64,000 bases of DNA, taken from assembly GCF_003437535.1 (NCBI RefSeq), contig NZ_QSQT01000001.1:1-64000 (forward strand), in the 5' to 3' direction. The notes under the pieces were generated by a model that made no database searches, had not been told where the DNA came from, and saw only the letters and a list, made by a program, of their open reading frames with translations. A program made the translations under genes and the position numbers. Shown piece by piece: positions 35,634 through 44,330 of the stretch. Numbering within the stretch: position 1 is the first letter of the stretch; each line of letters opens with the position of its first letter. This stretch comes from Phocaeicola plebeius (GTDB lineage: Bacteria > Bacteroidota > Bacteroidia > Bacteroidales > Bacteroidaceae).

Positions 35634-36689
35634 TTATTTATCCAGAATCAGCATGGCATCACCGTAAGTACCAAAACGGTAATCTTCTTTCAGTGCGATG
35701 TTGTAAGCATCCATGATCAGTTCATATCCTCCGTAAGCACATACAAGCATCAGCATGGTAGAAAGCGGCATGTGGAAATTGCTTACCATAGCGTTGGCTA
35801 CTGAAAAGTCGTAAGGAGGGAAAATAAATTTATTGGTCCATCCTTCGAACTCTTTCAAATGGCCGTCTGTACCCACAGCTGTTTCAATGGCACGCATCAC
35901 GGTAGTACCAATGGCACATACCTTGTTGCCTCTGTCTTTGGCTTCGTTGACGATGCGGCAGGCTTCTGCGTTGACGAACATCTGTTCCGAATCCATTTTA
36001 TGCTTGGTCAAATCTTCCACGTCGATGTCGCGGAAGTTGCCCAATCCGGCGTGCATGGTAATGAAGGAGAAATCAATACCTTTGATTTCCATACGTTTCA
36101 TAAGCTCACGGCTGAAGTGGAGACCGGCTGCCGGCACGGTAACGGCTCCTTCATTTTTGGCGTAGATAGTCTGGAAACGTTCTTCGTCTTCCGGTTCTGC
36201 CGGACGATGGATGAAAGGAGGCAATGGAGGTTCTCCCAAGGCATACAAAGCCTTCTTGAATTCATCATGAGGACCGTCGTACAAAAAGCGGAGTGTACGT
36301 CCGCGAGAAGTCGTATTGTCAATTACTTCGGCCACCATGGAGTCATCGTCGCCGAAATACAACTTGTTACCGATACGGATTTTACGGGCAGGGTCTACCA
36401 GCACATCCCACAAGCGCAGTTCTTCGTTCAACTCACGGAGCAGGAATACTTCAATGCGGGCACCCGTTTTTTCCTTGTTACCATACAAACGAGCAGGAAA
36501 GACTTTGGTATCGTTAAAGATAAACACGTCTTTGTCGTCGAAATAGTTCAGTATATCCTTGAAATTGACATGTTCAATTTCTCCGGTTGACTTGTGAATT
36601 ACCATCAGGCGGGATTCATCTCTGTATTTAGCCGGATAAAGAGCGATTTTTTCTTCCGGCAATTTGAATTTGAATTGTGACAGTTTCAT
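35634..36689 (-). CDS. queA: tRNA preQ1(34) S-adenosylmethionine ribosyltransferase-isomerase
   Basis: 351 aa, the normal QueA length. It transfers ribose from SAM to preQ1 in tRNA for queuosine. Visible are [15 protein letters not shown] (57-71), the motif [11 protein letters not shown] near 180-190, [13 protein letters not shown] [17 protein letters not shown] near 209, and the C-terminal FPPYDF and [12 protein letters not shown]. It is cotranscribed with truB, 17 bp upstream, and with folK. Confidence 0.97.
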   Translation of the reverse strand: MKLSQFKFKLPEEKIALYPAKYRDESRLMVIHKSTGEIEHVNFKDILNYFDDKDVFIFNDTKVFPARLYGNKEKTGARIEVFLLRELNEELRLWDVLVDPARKIRIGNKLYFGDDDSMVAEVIDNTTSRGRTLRFLYDGPHDEFKKALYALGEPPLPPFIHRPAEPEDEERFQTIYAKNEGAVTVPAAGLHFSRELMKRMEIKGIDFSFITMHAGLGNFRDIDVEDLTKHKMDSEQMFVNAEACRIVNEAKDRGNKVCAIGTTVMRAIETAVGTDGHLKEFEGWTNKFIFPPYDFSVANAMVSNFHMPLSTMLMLVCAYGGYELIMDAYNIALKEDYRFGTYGDAMLILDK

Positions 36690-36706
36690 CTTCTTCCTTT
36701 CTTTCC

Positions 36707-37411
36707 TTAATCGTTTATAACTTCTATTTCTTGCTGGTCGAGCCAGGCTTCAAAATCTTCCACTTTCATGCAGTCTTCCAACTTTACTTCTCCTACCCGT
36801 GTACGTATCAGACCGGTCAGGTGGGCACCACTTTGCAGTGCCTGGCCAATGTCTCTGGCCAATGCCCGTATGTAAGTACCCTTGCTGCAGACTACCCGTA
36901 TTTTAATTTCCGGCAGGTTGTATTCCAGCAACTCGATTTCATCGATGACCAGAATCTTGGGTTTCAGTTCTACTTCATCTCCTTTTCTTGCCAGGTCGTA
37001 TGCACGCTTACCGTCAACTTTGCATGCGGAAAATGCCGGTGGTACCTGTTCAATGGTGCCGACAAACTTTTTTAATGTCTCCTCGACCATTTCTTTGGTG
37101 ATATGGTCGGTAGGGTAAGTTGCGTCAATCTCCTTTTCCAGGTCGAAAGAGGGAGTGGTTGCTCCCAGCTGGAGAGTGGCAATGTACTCTTTCGTATGAT
37201 ACTGGAACTCCTCAATACGCTTTGTAGCCTTTCCGGTACAGATAATCATCACTCCAGTGGCCAGCGGATCGAGCGTGCCAGCATGTCCTACTTTTATTTT
37301 CTTTACTCCTAATTTGCGACTGATGTGGTATCGTATCTTATTCACTACGGCAAAAGAGGTCCATCGCAGTGGCTTGTCAAAATATAATACTTCTCCTTCT
37401 TTGAAATTCAT
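36707..37411 (-). CDS. truB: tRNA pseudouridine synthase B
   Basis: 234 aa. It makes pseudouridine 55 in the T loop of tRNA. The catalytic region [21 protein letters not shown] contains the GTLDPLATG motif (residues 45-53) with the aspartate nucleophile. Further motifs: [21 protein letters not shown] (start near 126) and [14 protein letters not shown] near 183. The frame is shorter at the C-terminus than enterobacterial TruB because the PUA domain is absent, common in Bacteroidetes. Its start overlaps the uppP stop by one base (TAATG). Confidence 0.96.
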   Translation of the reverse strand: MNFKEGEVLYFDKPLRWTSFAVVNKIRYHISRKLGVKKIKVGHAGTLDPLATGVMIICTGKATKRIEEFQYHTKEYIATLQLGATTPSFDLEKEIDATYPTDHITKEMVEETLKKFVGTIEQVPPAFSACKVDGKRAYDLARKGDEVELKPKILVIDEIELLEYNLPEIKIRVVCSKGTYIRALARDIGQALQSGAHLTGLIRTRVGEVKLEDCMKVEDFEAWLDQQEIEVIND

Positions 37412-38268
37412 TAAGCCAATTCTAAATTATATCCTAAAAAAGACATGATTAGTATGATGCTTCCTACAATGATACGGTACCAGCCAAAAGCTACAAATCC
37501 ATATTTTGTCACAAAGCTGATGAAAAATTTGATAGCCAGCAATGCTACGATGAAGGCTACGACATTACCCACAATTAAAGTTGTCAGATTCGTCGATATG
37601 ATTTCCGTTCCTCCATCCATGAATAATTTGGCCATTTTATACACTGTAGCTGCAAACATGGTGGGCACAGCCAGAAAAAAAGAGAATTCTGCTGCTTTCT
37701 TTCGGGTAAGTTTTTGTGCCATACCTCCTACAATTGTCGCCATGGAGCGTGATACTCCCGGTATCATAGAAATACATTGGAATAATCCTATAAAAAAGGA
37801 TCTTTTTTCTGTCAAAACAGTTTTTTCGCTTCCGTTGCCGAAAATTTTGTCACAGAATAGCATAAATATACCTCCTGCTATTAACATGACAGCTACTACA
37901 GTTACGCTTTCCAGCATCGCATCTATCATGTCACTGAAAAGAAGTCCCAATACAGCGGCAGGGATAAAAGCAACTAATAGCTTCCAGTAAAAGTCATATT
38001 TGTGAAGGAAACGCTTCACTGGAGTACAATTTTCTGGCATGGGGGTATGGTTGAGATGGAAAAAGTTTTTCCAGTATAAACATACCACCGACAGGATTGC
38101 ACCAAACTGGATAATAAATGTAAAAGCCTTGACAAAATCCGTACTTTCTACCCCTAAAATATGCTGGGTAATAATCATGTGGCCTGTAGATGACACAGGA
38201 AGAAACTCGGTAAGTCCTTCTACAATGGCAATTACAATCGTTTGAAATAAGCTTAAATCTCCTTCCAT
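37411..38268 (-). CDS. uppP: Undecaprenyl-diphosphatase
   Basis: 285 aa inner-membrane enzyme that dephosphorylates undecaprenyl diphosphate to recycle the lipid carrier for peptidoglycan and polysaccharides. Motifs: EGLTEFLPVSSTGHMIIT (17-34), the second conserved region IPGVSRSMATIVGGM near 168-182 with the catalytic histidine/serine/arginine set, and about eight hydrophobic helices. It overlaps both its neighbours by one base, so translation is probably coupled with DUF3098 upstream and truB downstream. Confidence 0.97.
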   Translation of the reverse strand: MEGDLSLFQTIVIAIVEGLTEFLPVSSTGHMIITQHILGVESTDFVKAFTFIIQFGAILSVVCLYWKNFFHLNHTPMPENCTPVKRFLHKYDFYWKLLVAFIPAAVLGLLFSDMIDAMLESVTVVAVMLIAGGIFMLFCDKIFGNGSEKTVLTEKRSFFIGLFQCISMIPGVSRSMATIVGGMAQKLTRKKAAEFSFFLAVPTMFAATVYKMAKLFMDGGTEIISTNLTTLIVGNVVAFIVALLAIKFFISFVTKYGFVAFGWYRIIVGSIILIMSFLGYNLELA

Positions 38269-38525
38269 TACAGTCTTTCCTCTTCTTTTGTAGTTATTTC
38301 TTTATCTTTCGGTTTTCTCAGGATACCATAAATCATGAAAATGAATCCCAAAAAGCAAACAACGGGAGCCACTTTGATGCGGCGTACACTGAAAATATCC
38401 GGTTCAAAGGCTGTTTCAGTAGAGCCGGGTCCGCTCATTAACAGGAATCCGATGATAATGACTATCATACCTATGGCAAGCAGTATGAAGTTGGTTTTAT
38501 CAAAAGCAAAACTTTTTTTGTCCAT
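38268..38525 (-). CDS. DUF3098 small membrane protein
   Basis: 85 aa with two hydrophobic helices (NFILLAIGMIVIIIGFLLMS and VAPVVCFLGFIFMIYGIL) and a short acidic/basic tail. The loop SVRRIKVAPVVC is typical of DUF3098, which occurs beside ftsX and uppP across Bacteroidetes. The function is unknown. Its constant place suggests a role in envelope assembly with the neighbouring FtsX and UppP proteins. Confidence 0.88.
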   Translation of the reverse strand: MDKKSFAFDKTNFILLAIGMIVIIIGFLLMSGPGSTETAFEPDIFSVRRIKVAPVVCFLGFIFMIYGILRKPKDKEITTKEEERL

Positions 38526-38553
38526 AATGAATTTTGTCTATTTAGTTTGAACA

Positions 38554-39423
38554 TTAAAGGCGATATAAATCTCCGGCTTTCATCTTCAAATATTTGTTGA
38601 TGGAGATGTAGGCACACAAGGTGGCAATGAGGATGCCCGAGATGAAAACAGCCCCCATTACACAAAGCATTACTTCGGGAGTAATGAGTTCCAGCAGTCC
38701 CGGCTCATAGTTGACAAGCATGTAAGACAGGCTGATGAGCAGGGCATTGGCCATGGCCGCCGCAAGAATGCCTATCCAGACATTTCTGACAATGAACGGT
38801 CGCCGGATGAATGACCAGCTTGCACCTACCAGCTTCATGGTGTGAATCAGAAAACGTTTGGAGTAAATGGTCAGTCGTATGGTATTGTTGATCAATGCAA
38901 ATGAAATGAGGGTGAGCAAAGCAGCCAGCCCTAACAGGAACATGCTGATTTTGCGTATGTTCTGGTTGATGGTATCAATCAGGTCCTGCGGATAATTTAC
39001 TTCAATGACTTTTTTATTGTCCAGCAGTTTTTCCTGAATCCAGCTCAGGCTGTCAGAATTGGCGTATGCTGCATTGAGCTTGATTTCGATGGAAGCCGTA
39101 AACGGATTATAGCCTAAGAATTCAGCCGGATCTGTTCCCATGGCTTCTGTCTGTTCTTTCAGAGCCTGTGCTTTCGATATGTAGGTGGCCTGCTTCACAA
39201 AAGGCTCTTCTTCCAGCTGCTTTTGGAAGCGGATGGCTTCTGCTTCTTTCATGTCGTCGTTGAGAAGAACGGAAAAGTTGATATTCTCGCGTACGTATAC
39301 AGAAAGATTGTTGGCGGTCATGACAAAAAAGACCACCATACCCAACAACAGCAGTACCAGCATTGTACTGATGCAGGAGGTAATGAATTGCATATCGAAA
39401 AGGCTGCCCGACTTCTGACTCAT
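38554..39423 (-). CDS. ftsX: Cell-division permease FtsX
   Basis: 289 aa. Membrane partner of FtsE in the ABC-type complex that activates peptidoglycan hydrolases at the septum. One helix is near residue 20-38 (MLVLLLLGMVVFFVM). An extracytoplasmic domain spans about 40-165. Three C-terminal helices follow (about 175, 225 and 255). The region PYSKR-like LTIYSKRFLIHTMKLVGAS (start near 193) is the FtsX permease signature. ftsE is not in this gene chain. The gene lies 6 bp downstream of the methyltransferase. Confidence 0.93.
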   Translation of the reverse strand: MSQKSGSLFDMQFITSCISTMLVLLLLGMVVFFVMTANNLSVYVRENINFSVLLNDDMKEAEAIRFQKQLEEEPFVKQATYISKAQALKEQTEAMGTDPAEFLGYNPFTASIEIKLNAAYANSDSLSWIQEKLLDNKKVIEVNYPQDLIDTINQNIRKISMFLLGLAALLTLISFALINNTIRLTIYSKRFLIHTMKLVGASWSFIRRPFIVRNVWIGILAAAMANALLISLSYMLVNYEPGLLELITPEVMLCVMGAVFISGILIATLCAYISINKYLKMKAGDLYRL

Positions 39424-39429
39424 AATTTC

Positions 39430-40326
39430 TTATTTTTTTCTGAATACATAAATCATGGAACTGCTCCGGTCTTTCTTGGCCAGTGAAACAATCCATGCTT
39501 CCGCTCCGGTAATCAGGCCTTTTATGAACGGGAAAGCACTTTTCCGGTACTTCTCGCTCAGCATAGATACGTAAAACGCATCAAAAGGCATCGGATGCCG
39601 TTCGCAGAGAATAAAGTCGTGTTTGGCTCCAAACTGCTGCATGACAGAGGGACTGAAATGCCACAAGTGTCGGGGAACATCGTAGGCACCCCACATTTCT
39701 TTGTATTTTTCGGCATCGAATGAAGTAGGGTTGGGCACAGCTATAATGAGTATGCCCTGGTCTTTCAGAATACGTTTCAGTGTCTCCCAGGTTTCATTCA
39801 AATGTTCCAGATGTTCCATGACATGCCACAACGTGATGACATCGAACGACTTGTCGGCAAACTCATTGAGAGCTTCCGGAGCTGCCACGTCCAGTTCAAA
39901 ATGCTCTTTGGCAAACTGGCGGGCCTGAGGGCTTTTTTCGATGGCAGAAACGTGCCATCCTCTTTCCTGCATGAAATGCGGAAAGTAGCCTGTGCCGGTA
40001 CCGATGTCCAGCAGGCTGCCCTGGCTTAATCGGGAGTTATGCTTGACAAGGCGTGCTTTACGGGCAAGCATCACGCGACGCACCCAGTGATATACACGGT
40101 TCATCAACCCTTTGTGCGTATCGCTGTGTGAAATATAATCTGGAGTTTCGTAGTAGCGTCCTATTTCTGCTTCAACCGGAACAGGATGAGTGAACTGGAA
40201 ACCGCAGTCTTTGCAACGACAAATCTGAAAGGACTCACCGGAAGCATAGTGGTCTGTACATGTCATTACCTCTTCAAAGTGGTTTCCTCCACAAAGTGGA
40301 CATTTATCTATTTTCAGTATATTCAC
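39430..40326 (-). CDS. Class I SAM-dependent methyltransferase with zinc-ribbon
   Basis: 298 aa from the GTG at 40326. A longer frame begins with a TTG inside the likely promoter, so it is rejected. Residues 5-50 contain two CxxC pairs (CPLCGGNHFEEVMTC; CRCKDCGFQFTHP), a zinc-ribbon. The SAM-binding domain follows with LLDIGTGTGYFPHF near 105 and LWHVMEHLEHL near 166. The substrate is unknown. It is first gene of the chain that runs through ftsX to folK. Confidence 0.85.
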   Translation of the reverse strand: MNILKIDKCPLCGGNHFEEVMTCTDHYASGESFQICRCKDCGFQFTHPVPVEAEIGRYYETPDYISHSDTHKGLMNRVYHWVRRVMLARKARLVKHNSRLSQGSLLDIGTGTGYFPHFMQERGWHVSAIEKSPQARQFAKEHFELDVAAPEALNEFADKSFDVITLWHVMEHLEHLNETWETLKRILKDQGILIIAVPNPTSFDAEKYKEMWGAYDVPRHLWHFSPSVMQQFGAKHDFILCERHPMPFDAFYVSMLSEKYRKSAFPFIKGLITGAEAWIVSLAKKDRSSSMIYVFRKK

Positions 40327-40464
40327 TTTATTCCCTAATTTGCTGCAAAATAACAAATAAAAAGCCTATGGCATGATTTTCTTTAAAAGTTTTTAAGAGT
40401 ATAGAATGCTTTATGTATGTTTTTTGTAACTTAGCCCCGAATAATGAATATTTGCCAATAGATT

Positions 40465-40659
40465 ATGGAGAAAAAAAGATTGACACGGTCAAACAATCGT
40501 ATGATAGGTGGGGTTTGTGCTGGGATAGCCGATTATTTTGAATGGGATATTACTTTGGTGCGTATTATTTACGTACTGGCTACATTTTTTACAGCTTTTT
40601 CCGGTGGACTGGTTTATCTGATTCTTTGGCTGATCATGCCGGAAGCCAGGAGAGAATAA
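40465..40659 (+). CDS. PspC-domain small membrane protein
   Basis: 64 aa. The frame is almost entirely a PspC domain: RMIGGVCAGIADYFEWDITL (13-32) followed by a single hydrophobic helix (VRIIYVLATFFTAFSGGLVYLILWL) and IMPEARRE. Stand-alone PspC proteins are common in Bacteroidetes and often sit under envelope-stress control. It is a single-gene unit. Its terminator lies 130 bp downstream, after the palindrome array. Confidence 0.9.
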   Translation: MEKKRLTRSNNRMIGGVCAGIADYFEWDITLVRIIYVLATFFTAFSGGLVYLILWLIMPEARRE

Positions 40660-40698
40660 TTAAAAAACAGGCTTGTATCAATAGGCATACGGGCTGTA

Positions 40699-40800
40699 AG
40701 TATTTAGGTTTTCCTCGCGCGAAACATACGTTTTGCGGAGCGGAAACCTATGTTTCGCACGCCGGAAACGTAGGTTTCTGCCTTGTGAAACGTAAAAAAC
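40699..40800. repeat. Phased palindrome array 4 (22-bp period)
   Basis: Core GAAAC-NNNN-GTTTC. Units start at 40721 (GAAACATACGTTTT), 40743 (GAAACCTATGTTTC), 40765 (GAAACGTAGGTTTC) and 40787 (GAAACGTAAAAAAC), plus a decayed unit at 40699. The spacing is exactly 22 bp. It shares the AAACATACGTTT word with array 2, 31 kb away. Confidence 0.9.
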
Positions 40801-40837
40801 CTGCAAGCATCCTGAAAAAGATGTCTGCAGGTTTTTT
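40795..40837. terminator. Bidirectional terminator between PspC gene and miaB
   Basis: AAAACCTGCA and TGCAGGTTTT arms separated by 21 nt, with A and T tracts on both ends. It overlaps the last unit of array 4. Confidence 0.75.
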
Positions 40838-40869
40838 ATATTGTCTTCTCAGAGCTATTTCTGGGAGAG

Positions 40870-42243
40870 TTATTCGGTTACTTCTGTGCCTTTCAGAGTA
40901 GCAGAGCTTGATTCCGTGATTTTTACTTTTACAAAATCACCGATGCGGTGGTTGCCACGGTCAAAGACTACTACTTTGTTTTGTTCCGTACGACCGAACA
41001 GCTGTTCTTTAGAGCGTTTGGATACGCCTTCTGCCAATACTTCGAAAGTTTTTCCTACATCTTTGGCATTGCTTTCGGCAGAAAGCTGGTTCTGCAGTTC
41101 AATCATTTCATTCAGTCGGCGGATTTTGATTTCTTCGGGCACGTCGTCTGGAAGGTGTTTGGAAGCGTATGTACCCGGACGTTCAGAATATTTGAACATG
41201 AAAGCCGAGTCGTACGCACATTCGCGCATCAGCGACAAAGACATCTGATGGTCTTCTTCTGTTTCAGAATGGAAGCCCGAGAAAATATCGGTACTGAGTC
41301 CGCAGTCGGGGATGATTCTCCGGATAGCGGCTACTCTTTCCAGATACCATTCGCGGGTATATTTACGGTTCATCAGTTTCAGGATGCGTGAGCTTCCGCT
41401 CTGTACGGGCAGGTGGATGTGCTTGCATACATTGGGCACTTCTGCAATGACATGAAGCGTTTCGTCACTCATGTCTTTGGGGTGTGAAGTGGTGAAACGT
41501 ACGCGCATGTCGGGCACCGCTTCGGCCACGATACGGAGCAGCATAGGAAAGGTTACTGTTTGGCCGTCTTTTTCAAAACGGTATGAGTTGACGTTCTGTC
41601 CCAACAGGGTTACTTCCTTATAGCCTTTTCGTTGCAGGTCGCGTACTTCGTTCAGGATACTTTCCACGTCACGGCTGCGTTCACGTCCGCGTGTATAAGG
41701 CACAATACAGTAATGGCAGAAATTGTTACATCCTCGCATGATGGAAACGAATCCTGAAATATGGTTTCCGCAAATACGTGAAGGAATTACGTCACGGTAA
41801 GTTTCCGTAGTAGAAAGTTCCACATTGATGGCTTTTTCTCCTGCTTCTACGGCTGCAATCAGGTCGGGTAAGGTCAGGTAGGCATCCGGACCGGCTACTA
41901 AGTCTACATGATGTTTTTCAATCAGTTCGTTTTTCACTCGTTCGGCCATACATCCCAATACGCCCACAATCAGGTGTTTCCGCTTTTTGCGCAAAGAATG
42001 GAAAAACTCCAGTCGGTTCAGAATTTTCTGTTCCGCATTGTCGCGGATGGAGCAGGTGTTCATGAACACGGCATCGGCCTCCTCTAAAGTGTCACAAGGA
42101 GAATATCCGGCCATTTGCATGATAGATGCAATTACTTCACTGTCTGCCACATTCATCTGGCATCCGTAGGTCTCGATAAATAATTTCTTGCTTTCGTTTT
42201 CAGTTGCAGATTTAAAGTCTGCTCCTGTAGCTTCTTTTGTCAT
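40870..42243 (-). CDS. miaB: tRNA-2-methylthio-N6-dimethylallyladenosine synthase
   Basis: 457 aa. Radical SAM methylthiotransferase acting on i6A37 of tRNAs. The N-terminal MTTase domain has ETYGCQMNVADSE near 23-35 and NTCSIRDNAEQK near 60. The radical SAM motif is GCNNFCHYCIVPYTRGRE near 162-179. The C-terminal TRAM domain is about 385-455. The domain set and 457-aa length are normal. A -7 box lies at 42272-42279. It is convergent with the PspC gene. Confidence 0.97.
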   Translation of the reverse strand: MTKEATGADFKSATENESKKLFIETYGCQMNVADSEVIASIMQMAGYSPCDTLEEADAVFMNTCSIRDNAEQKILNRLEFFHSLRKKRKHLIVGVLGCMAERVKNELIEKHHVDLVAGPDAYLTLPDLIAAVEAGEKAINVELSTTETYRDVIPSRICGNHISGFVSIMRGCNNFCHYCIVPYTRGRERSRDVESILNEVRDLQRKGYKEVTLLGQNVNSYRFEKDGQTVTFPMLLRIVAEAVPDMRVRFTTSHPKDMSDETLHVIAEVPNVCKHIHLPVQSGSSRILKLMNRKYTREWYLERVAAIRRIIPDCGLSTDIFSGFHSETEEDHQMSLSLMRECAYDSAFMFKYSERPGTYASKHLPDDVPEEIKIRRLNEMIELQNQLSAESNAKDVGKTFEVLAEGVSKRSKEQLFGRTEQNKVVVFDRGNHRIGDFVKVKITESSSATLKGTEVTE

Positions 42244-42271
42244 AAGGTTTTCTATATTAAAAATTTGCTTG

Positions 42272-42279
42272 CAAAGATA
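42272..42279 (-). promoter_or_regulatory. -7 box of miaB
   Basis: TATCTTTG on the minus strand, 29 bp before the start codon. Confidence 0.6.
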
Positions 42280-42332
42280 TCTGTTTCTTGGTTAACTTCC
42301 ATAAAAAGGATGGGAGATATAGATTTTATTCG

Positions 42333-42340
42333 TATCTTTG
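42333..42340 (+). promoter_or_regulatory. -7 box of the 115-aa protein gene
   Basis: TATCTTTG, 26 bp before the start codon. Confidence 0.6.
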
Positions 42341-42365
42341 AAGAAAACCTTAACACTTAATATTT

Positions 42366-42713
42366 ATGGATGTAATTCAAATTCTTGTTTTTTTAGGTAT
42401 AATTGGCTGGGGACTTTTTCAGGCCAGGACCCAGAAACAGAAGAAGCCGAAGCGTGTAAAGACCGTAAGACAGGCACCTCCGGCAGCATCTTTTTCTGTG
42501 GAAGAGGAGGTTCCTGAAGAGGTGATTCTGGCTCCTGTACCCGAAGCAAGGAAGAAACGGAGATATACTTCTGCCCAACCTTCCACTCCGAAAGAACAAG
42601 CATTGAATGTACCGAAAAAAGAGGAGCAGAAGCCTGATATAGCTTTTCGTAATGCAGCAGATGCAAGGAGGGCTTTTATCTATTCCGAGATTTTTCGCCG
42701 TAAATATGACTGA
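42366..42713 (+). CDS. Single-helix hypothetical protein
   Basis: 115 aa, not recognised. Residues 3-19 form one hydrophobic helix (VIQILVFLGIIGWGLF). A Lys/Arg-rich stretch (KQKKPKRVKTVR) follows, then a Pro/Glu-rich disordered middle and a charged end (RRAFIYSEIFRRKYD). The charge pattern predicts an N-out, C-in membrane anchor. It is probably cotranscribed with the CoA-transferase, 43 bp downstream. No function can be given. Confidence 0.75.
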   Translation: MDVIQILVFLGIIGWGLFQARTQKQKKPKRVKTVRQAPPAASFSVEEEVPEEVILAPVPEARKKRRYTSAQPSTPKEQALNVPKKEEQKPDIAFRNAADARRAFIYSEIFRRKYD

Positions 42714-42756
42714 TTGACTAACTTTTTTAATACTAACATAAAAAACACTTGATACT

Positions 42757-44253
42757 ATGAGCTTTAACTTTATTACGGCAGCCGAAGCTGCCAGCTATAT
42801 TAAGGATGGAGACATTGTTGGACTGAGTGGCTTCACCCCTGCCGGAAGTCCGAAGGCTGTGACTGCAGAGTTAGCGAAAATAGCAGAAGAAAAACACGCA
42901 AGGGGAGAATCTTTTCAGATTGGCTTGATTACAGGAGCTTCGACGGGAGATTCTTGTGACGGGATGCTGACACGTGCACATGCCATTAAGTTCCGTGCTC
43001 CTTATACTACCAATGCGGACTTCCGGAAGGCTGTGAATAACGGCGAAATCAATTATACAGACATTCATCTGTCACAGGTAGCTCAGCGTTTGCGTTCCGG
43101 CTTCTTGGGACATGTAAGTGTGGCTATCATAGAAGCTTGTGAAATTACGGAAGACGGACGTATTTACCTGACTGCGGGAGTGGGTATTACGCCGACCATT
43201 GCACGACTGGCTGATAAAGTCATTGTGGAATTGAATGCCGCACACAGTAAAAGCCTGATAGGCATGCACGATTTGTATGAAATGGAACGTCCTCCTTATC
43301 GTCGTCCGATTCCTATCGTGCGTCCGAGCGACCGCATTGGCCTTCCTTATATTCAGGTAGACCCTTCCAAGATTGCTGGCGTGGTAGAAACCAATATGCC
43401 GGATGAGGCGCGTGGTTTCCATGAATCTGACCCCGTGACAGATAAAATCGGTCAGAATGTGGCTGAGTTCTTGGCTTCGGACATGCGCAGGGGAATTATT
43501 CCTTCTACCTTCCTTCCCTTGCAGTCGGGAGTAGGAAATATTGCCAATGCCGTGCTGAGTGCGTTGGGCAAGGACCCCAGCATTCCTCCTTTTGAAATGT
43601 ATACTGAAGTAATTCAGAATTCGGTAATAAAACTGGTGAAAGAAGGCAGAATCAAGTTTGGTAGTACCTGTTCTTTGAGTGTGACGAATGACTGTCTGCA
43701 AGATATTTATGACAATATGGACTTTTTCCGTCATAAACTGGTGCTGCGTCCTTCTGAAATTTCCAACTGTCCGGAAGTAGTTCGCCGTATTGGAGTGATT
43801 TCAATGAATACCGCTATTGAAGCAGATATTTATGGTAATGTCAATTCCACTCATATTTGCGGAACCAAGATGATGAACGGTATCGGAGGTTCTGGCGACT
43901 TTACCCGCAGTGCCTATATTTCTATTTTCTCTTGCCCTTCGACGGCCAAAGGAGGTTGCATCAGCTCTATCGTACCGATGGTATCTCATCTGGACCACAG
44001 CGAGCATTCAGTCAATGTCATTATCACTGAACAGGGTATAGCCGACTTGCGTGGAAAGAGCCCGATGGAACGTGCGGAAGCGGTTATTGAAAACTGTGCA
44101 CATCCTGATTACAAGCAACTGCTTTGGGATTATCTGAAGATTTCTACGAAAGGACAGACTTGCCACAGCTTATCTGCTGCATTGGGTATGCATCAGGTGT
44201 TTATCAATAAAGGTGACATGCGTCTGACAGACTGGGCTGAGTTTCAGAAGTAA
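42757..44253 (+). CDS. Acetyl-CoA hydrolase/CoA-transferase family protein
   Basis: 498 aa. Class I CoA-transferase of the acetyl-CoA hydrolase family. LSGFTPAGSPKAVTAEL (near 24-40) and the conserved QSGVGNIANAV (near 263) with EVIQNSVIKL downstream contain the probable catalytic glutamate, and GGSGDFTRSAYIS lies near 380. In Bacteroides such enzymes exchange CoA between succinyl-CoA, acetate and propionate in fermentation. The exact donor/acceptor pair cannot be fixed from sequence. It ends at a terminator shared with the convergent PUL operon. Confidence 0.92.
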   Translation: MSFNFITAAEAASYIKDGDIVGLSGFTPAGSPKAVTAELAKIAEEKHARGESFQIGLITGASTGDSCDGMLTRAHAIKFRAPYTTNADFRKAVNNGEINYTDIHLSQVAQRLRSGFLGHVSVAIIEACEITEDGRIYLTAGVGITPTIARLADKVIVELNAAHSKSLIGMHDLYEMERPPYRRPIPIVRPSDRIGLPYIQVDPSKIAGVVETNMPDEARGFHESDPVTDKIGQNVAEFLASDMRRGIIPSTFLPLQSGVGNIANAVLSALGKDPSIPPFEMYTEVIQNSVIKLVKEGRIKFGSTCSLSVTNDCLQDIYDNMDFFRHKLVLRPSEISNCPEVVRRIGVISMNTAIEADIYGNVNSTHICGTKMMNGIGGSGDFTRSAYISIFSCPSTAKGGCISSIVPMVSHLDHSEHSVNVIITEQGIADLRGKSPMERAEAVIENCAHPDYKQLLWDYLKISTKGQTCHSLSAALGMHQVFINKGDMRLTDWAEFQK

Positions 44254-44274
44254 AGAAGTAAAAATAGTATCTTA

Positions 44275-44318
44275 TAAAAATGCCCCGCACTACCAATTCA
44301 GCGCGGGGCATTGATTTT
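44275..44318. terminator. Bidirectional terminator, CoA-transferase/PUL operon
   Basis: TGCCCCGC (44281-44288) and GCGGGGCA (44303-44310) form a GC-rich stem with flanking A/T residues. Confidence 0.75.
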
Positions 44319-44330
44319 ATCTGTAAATGC

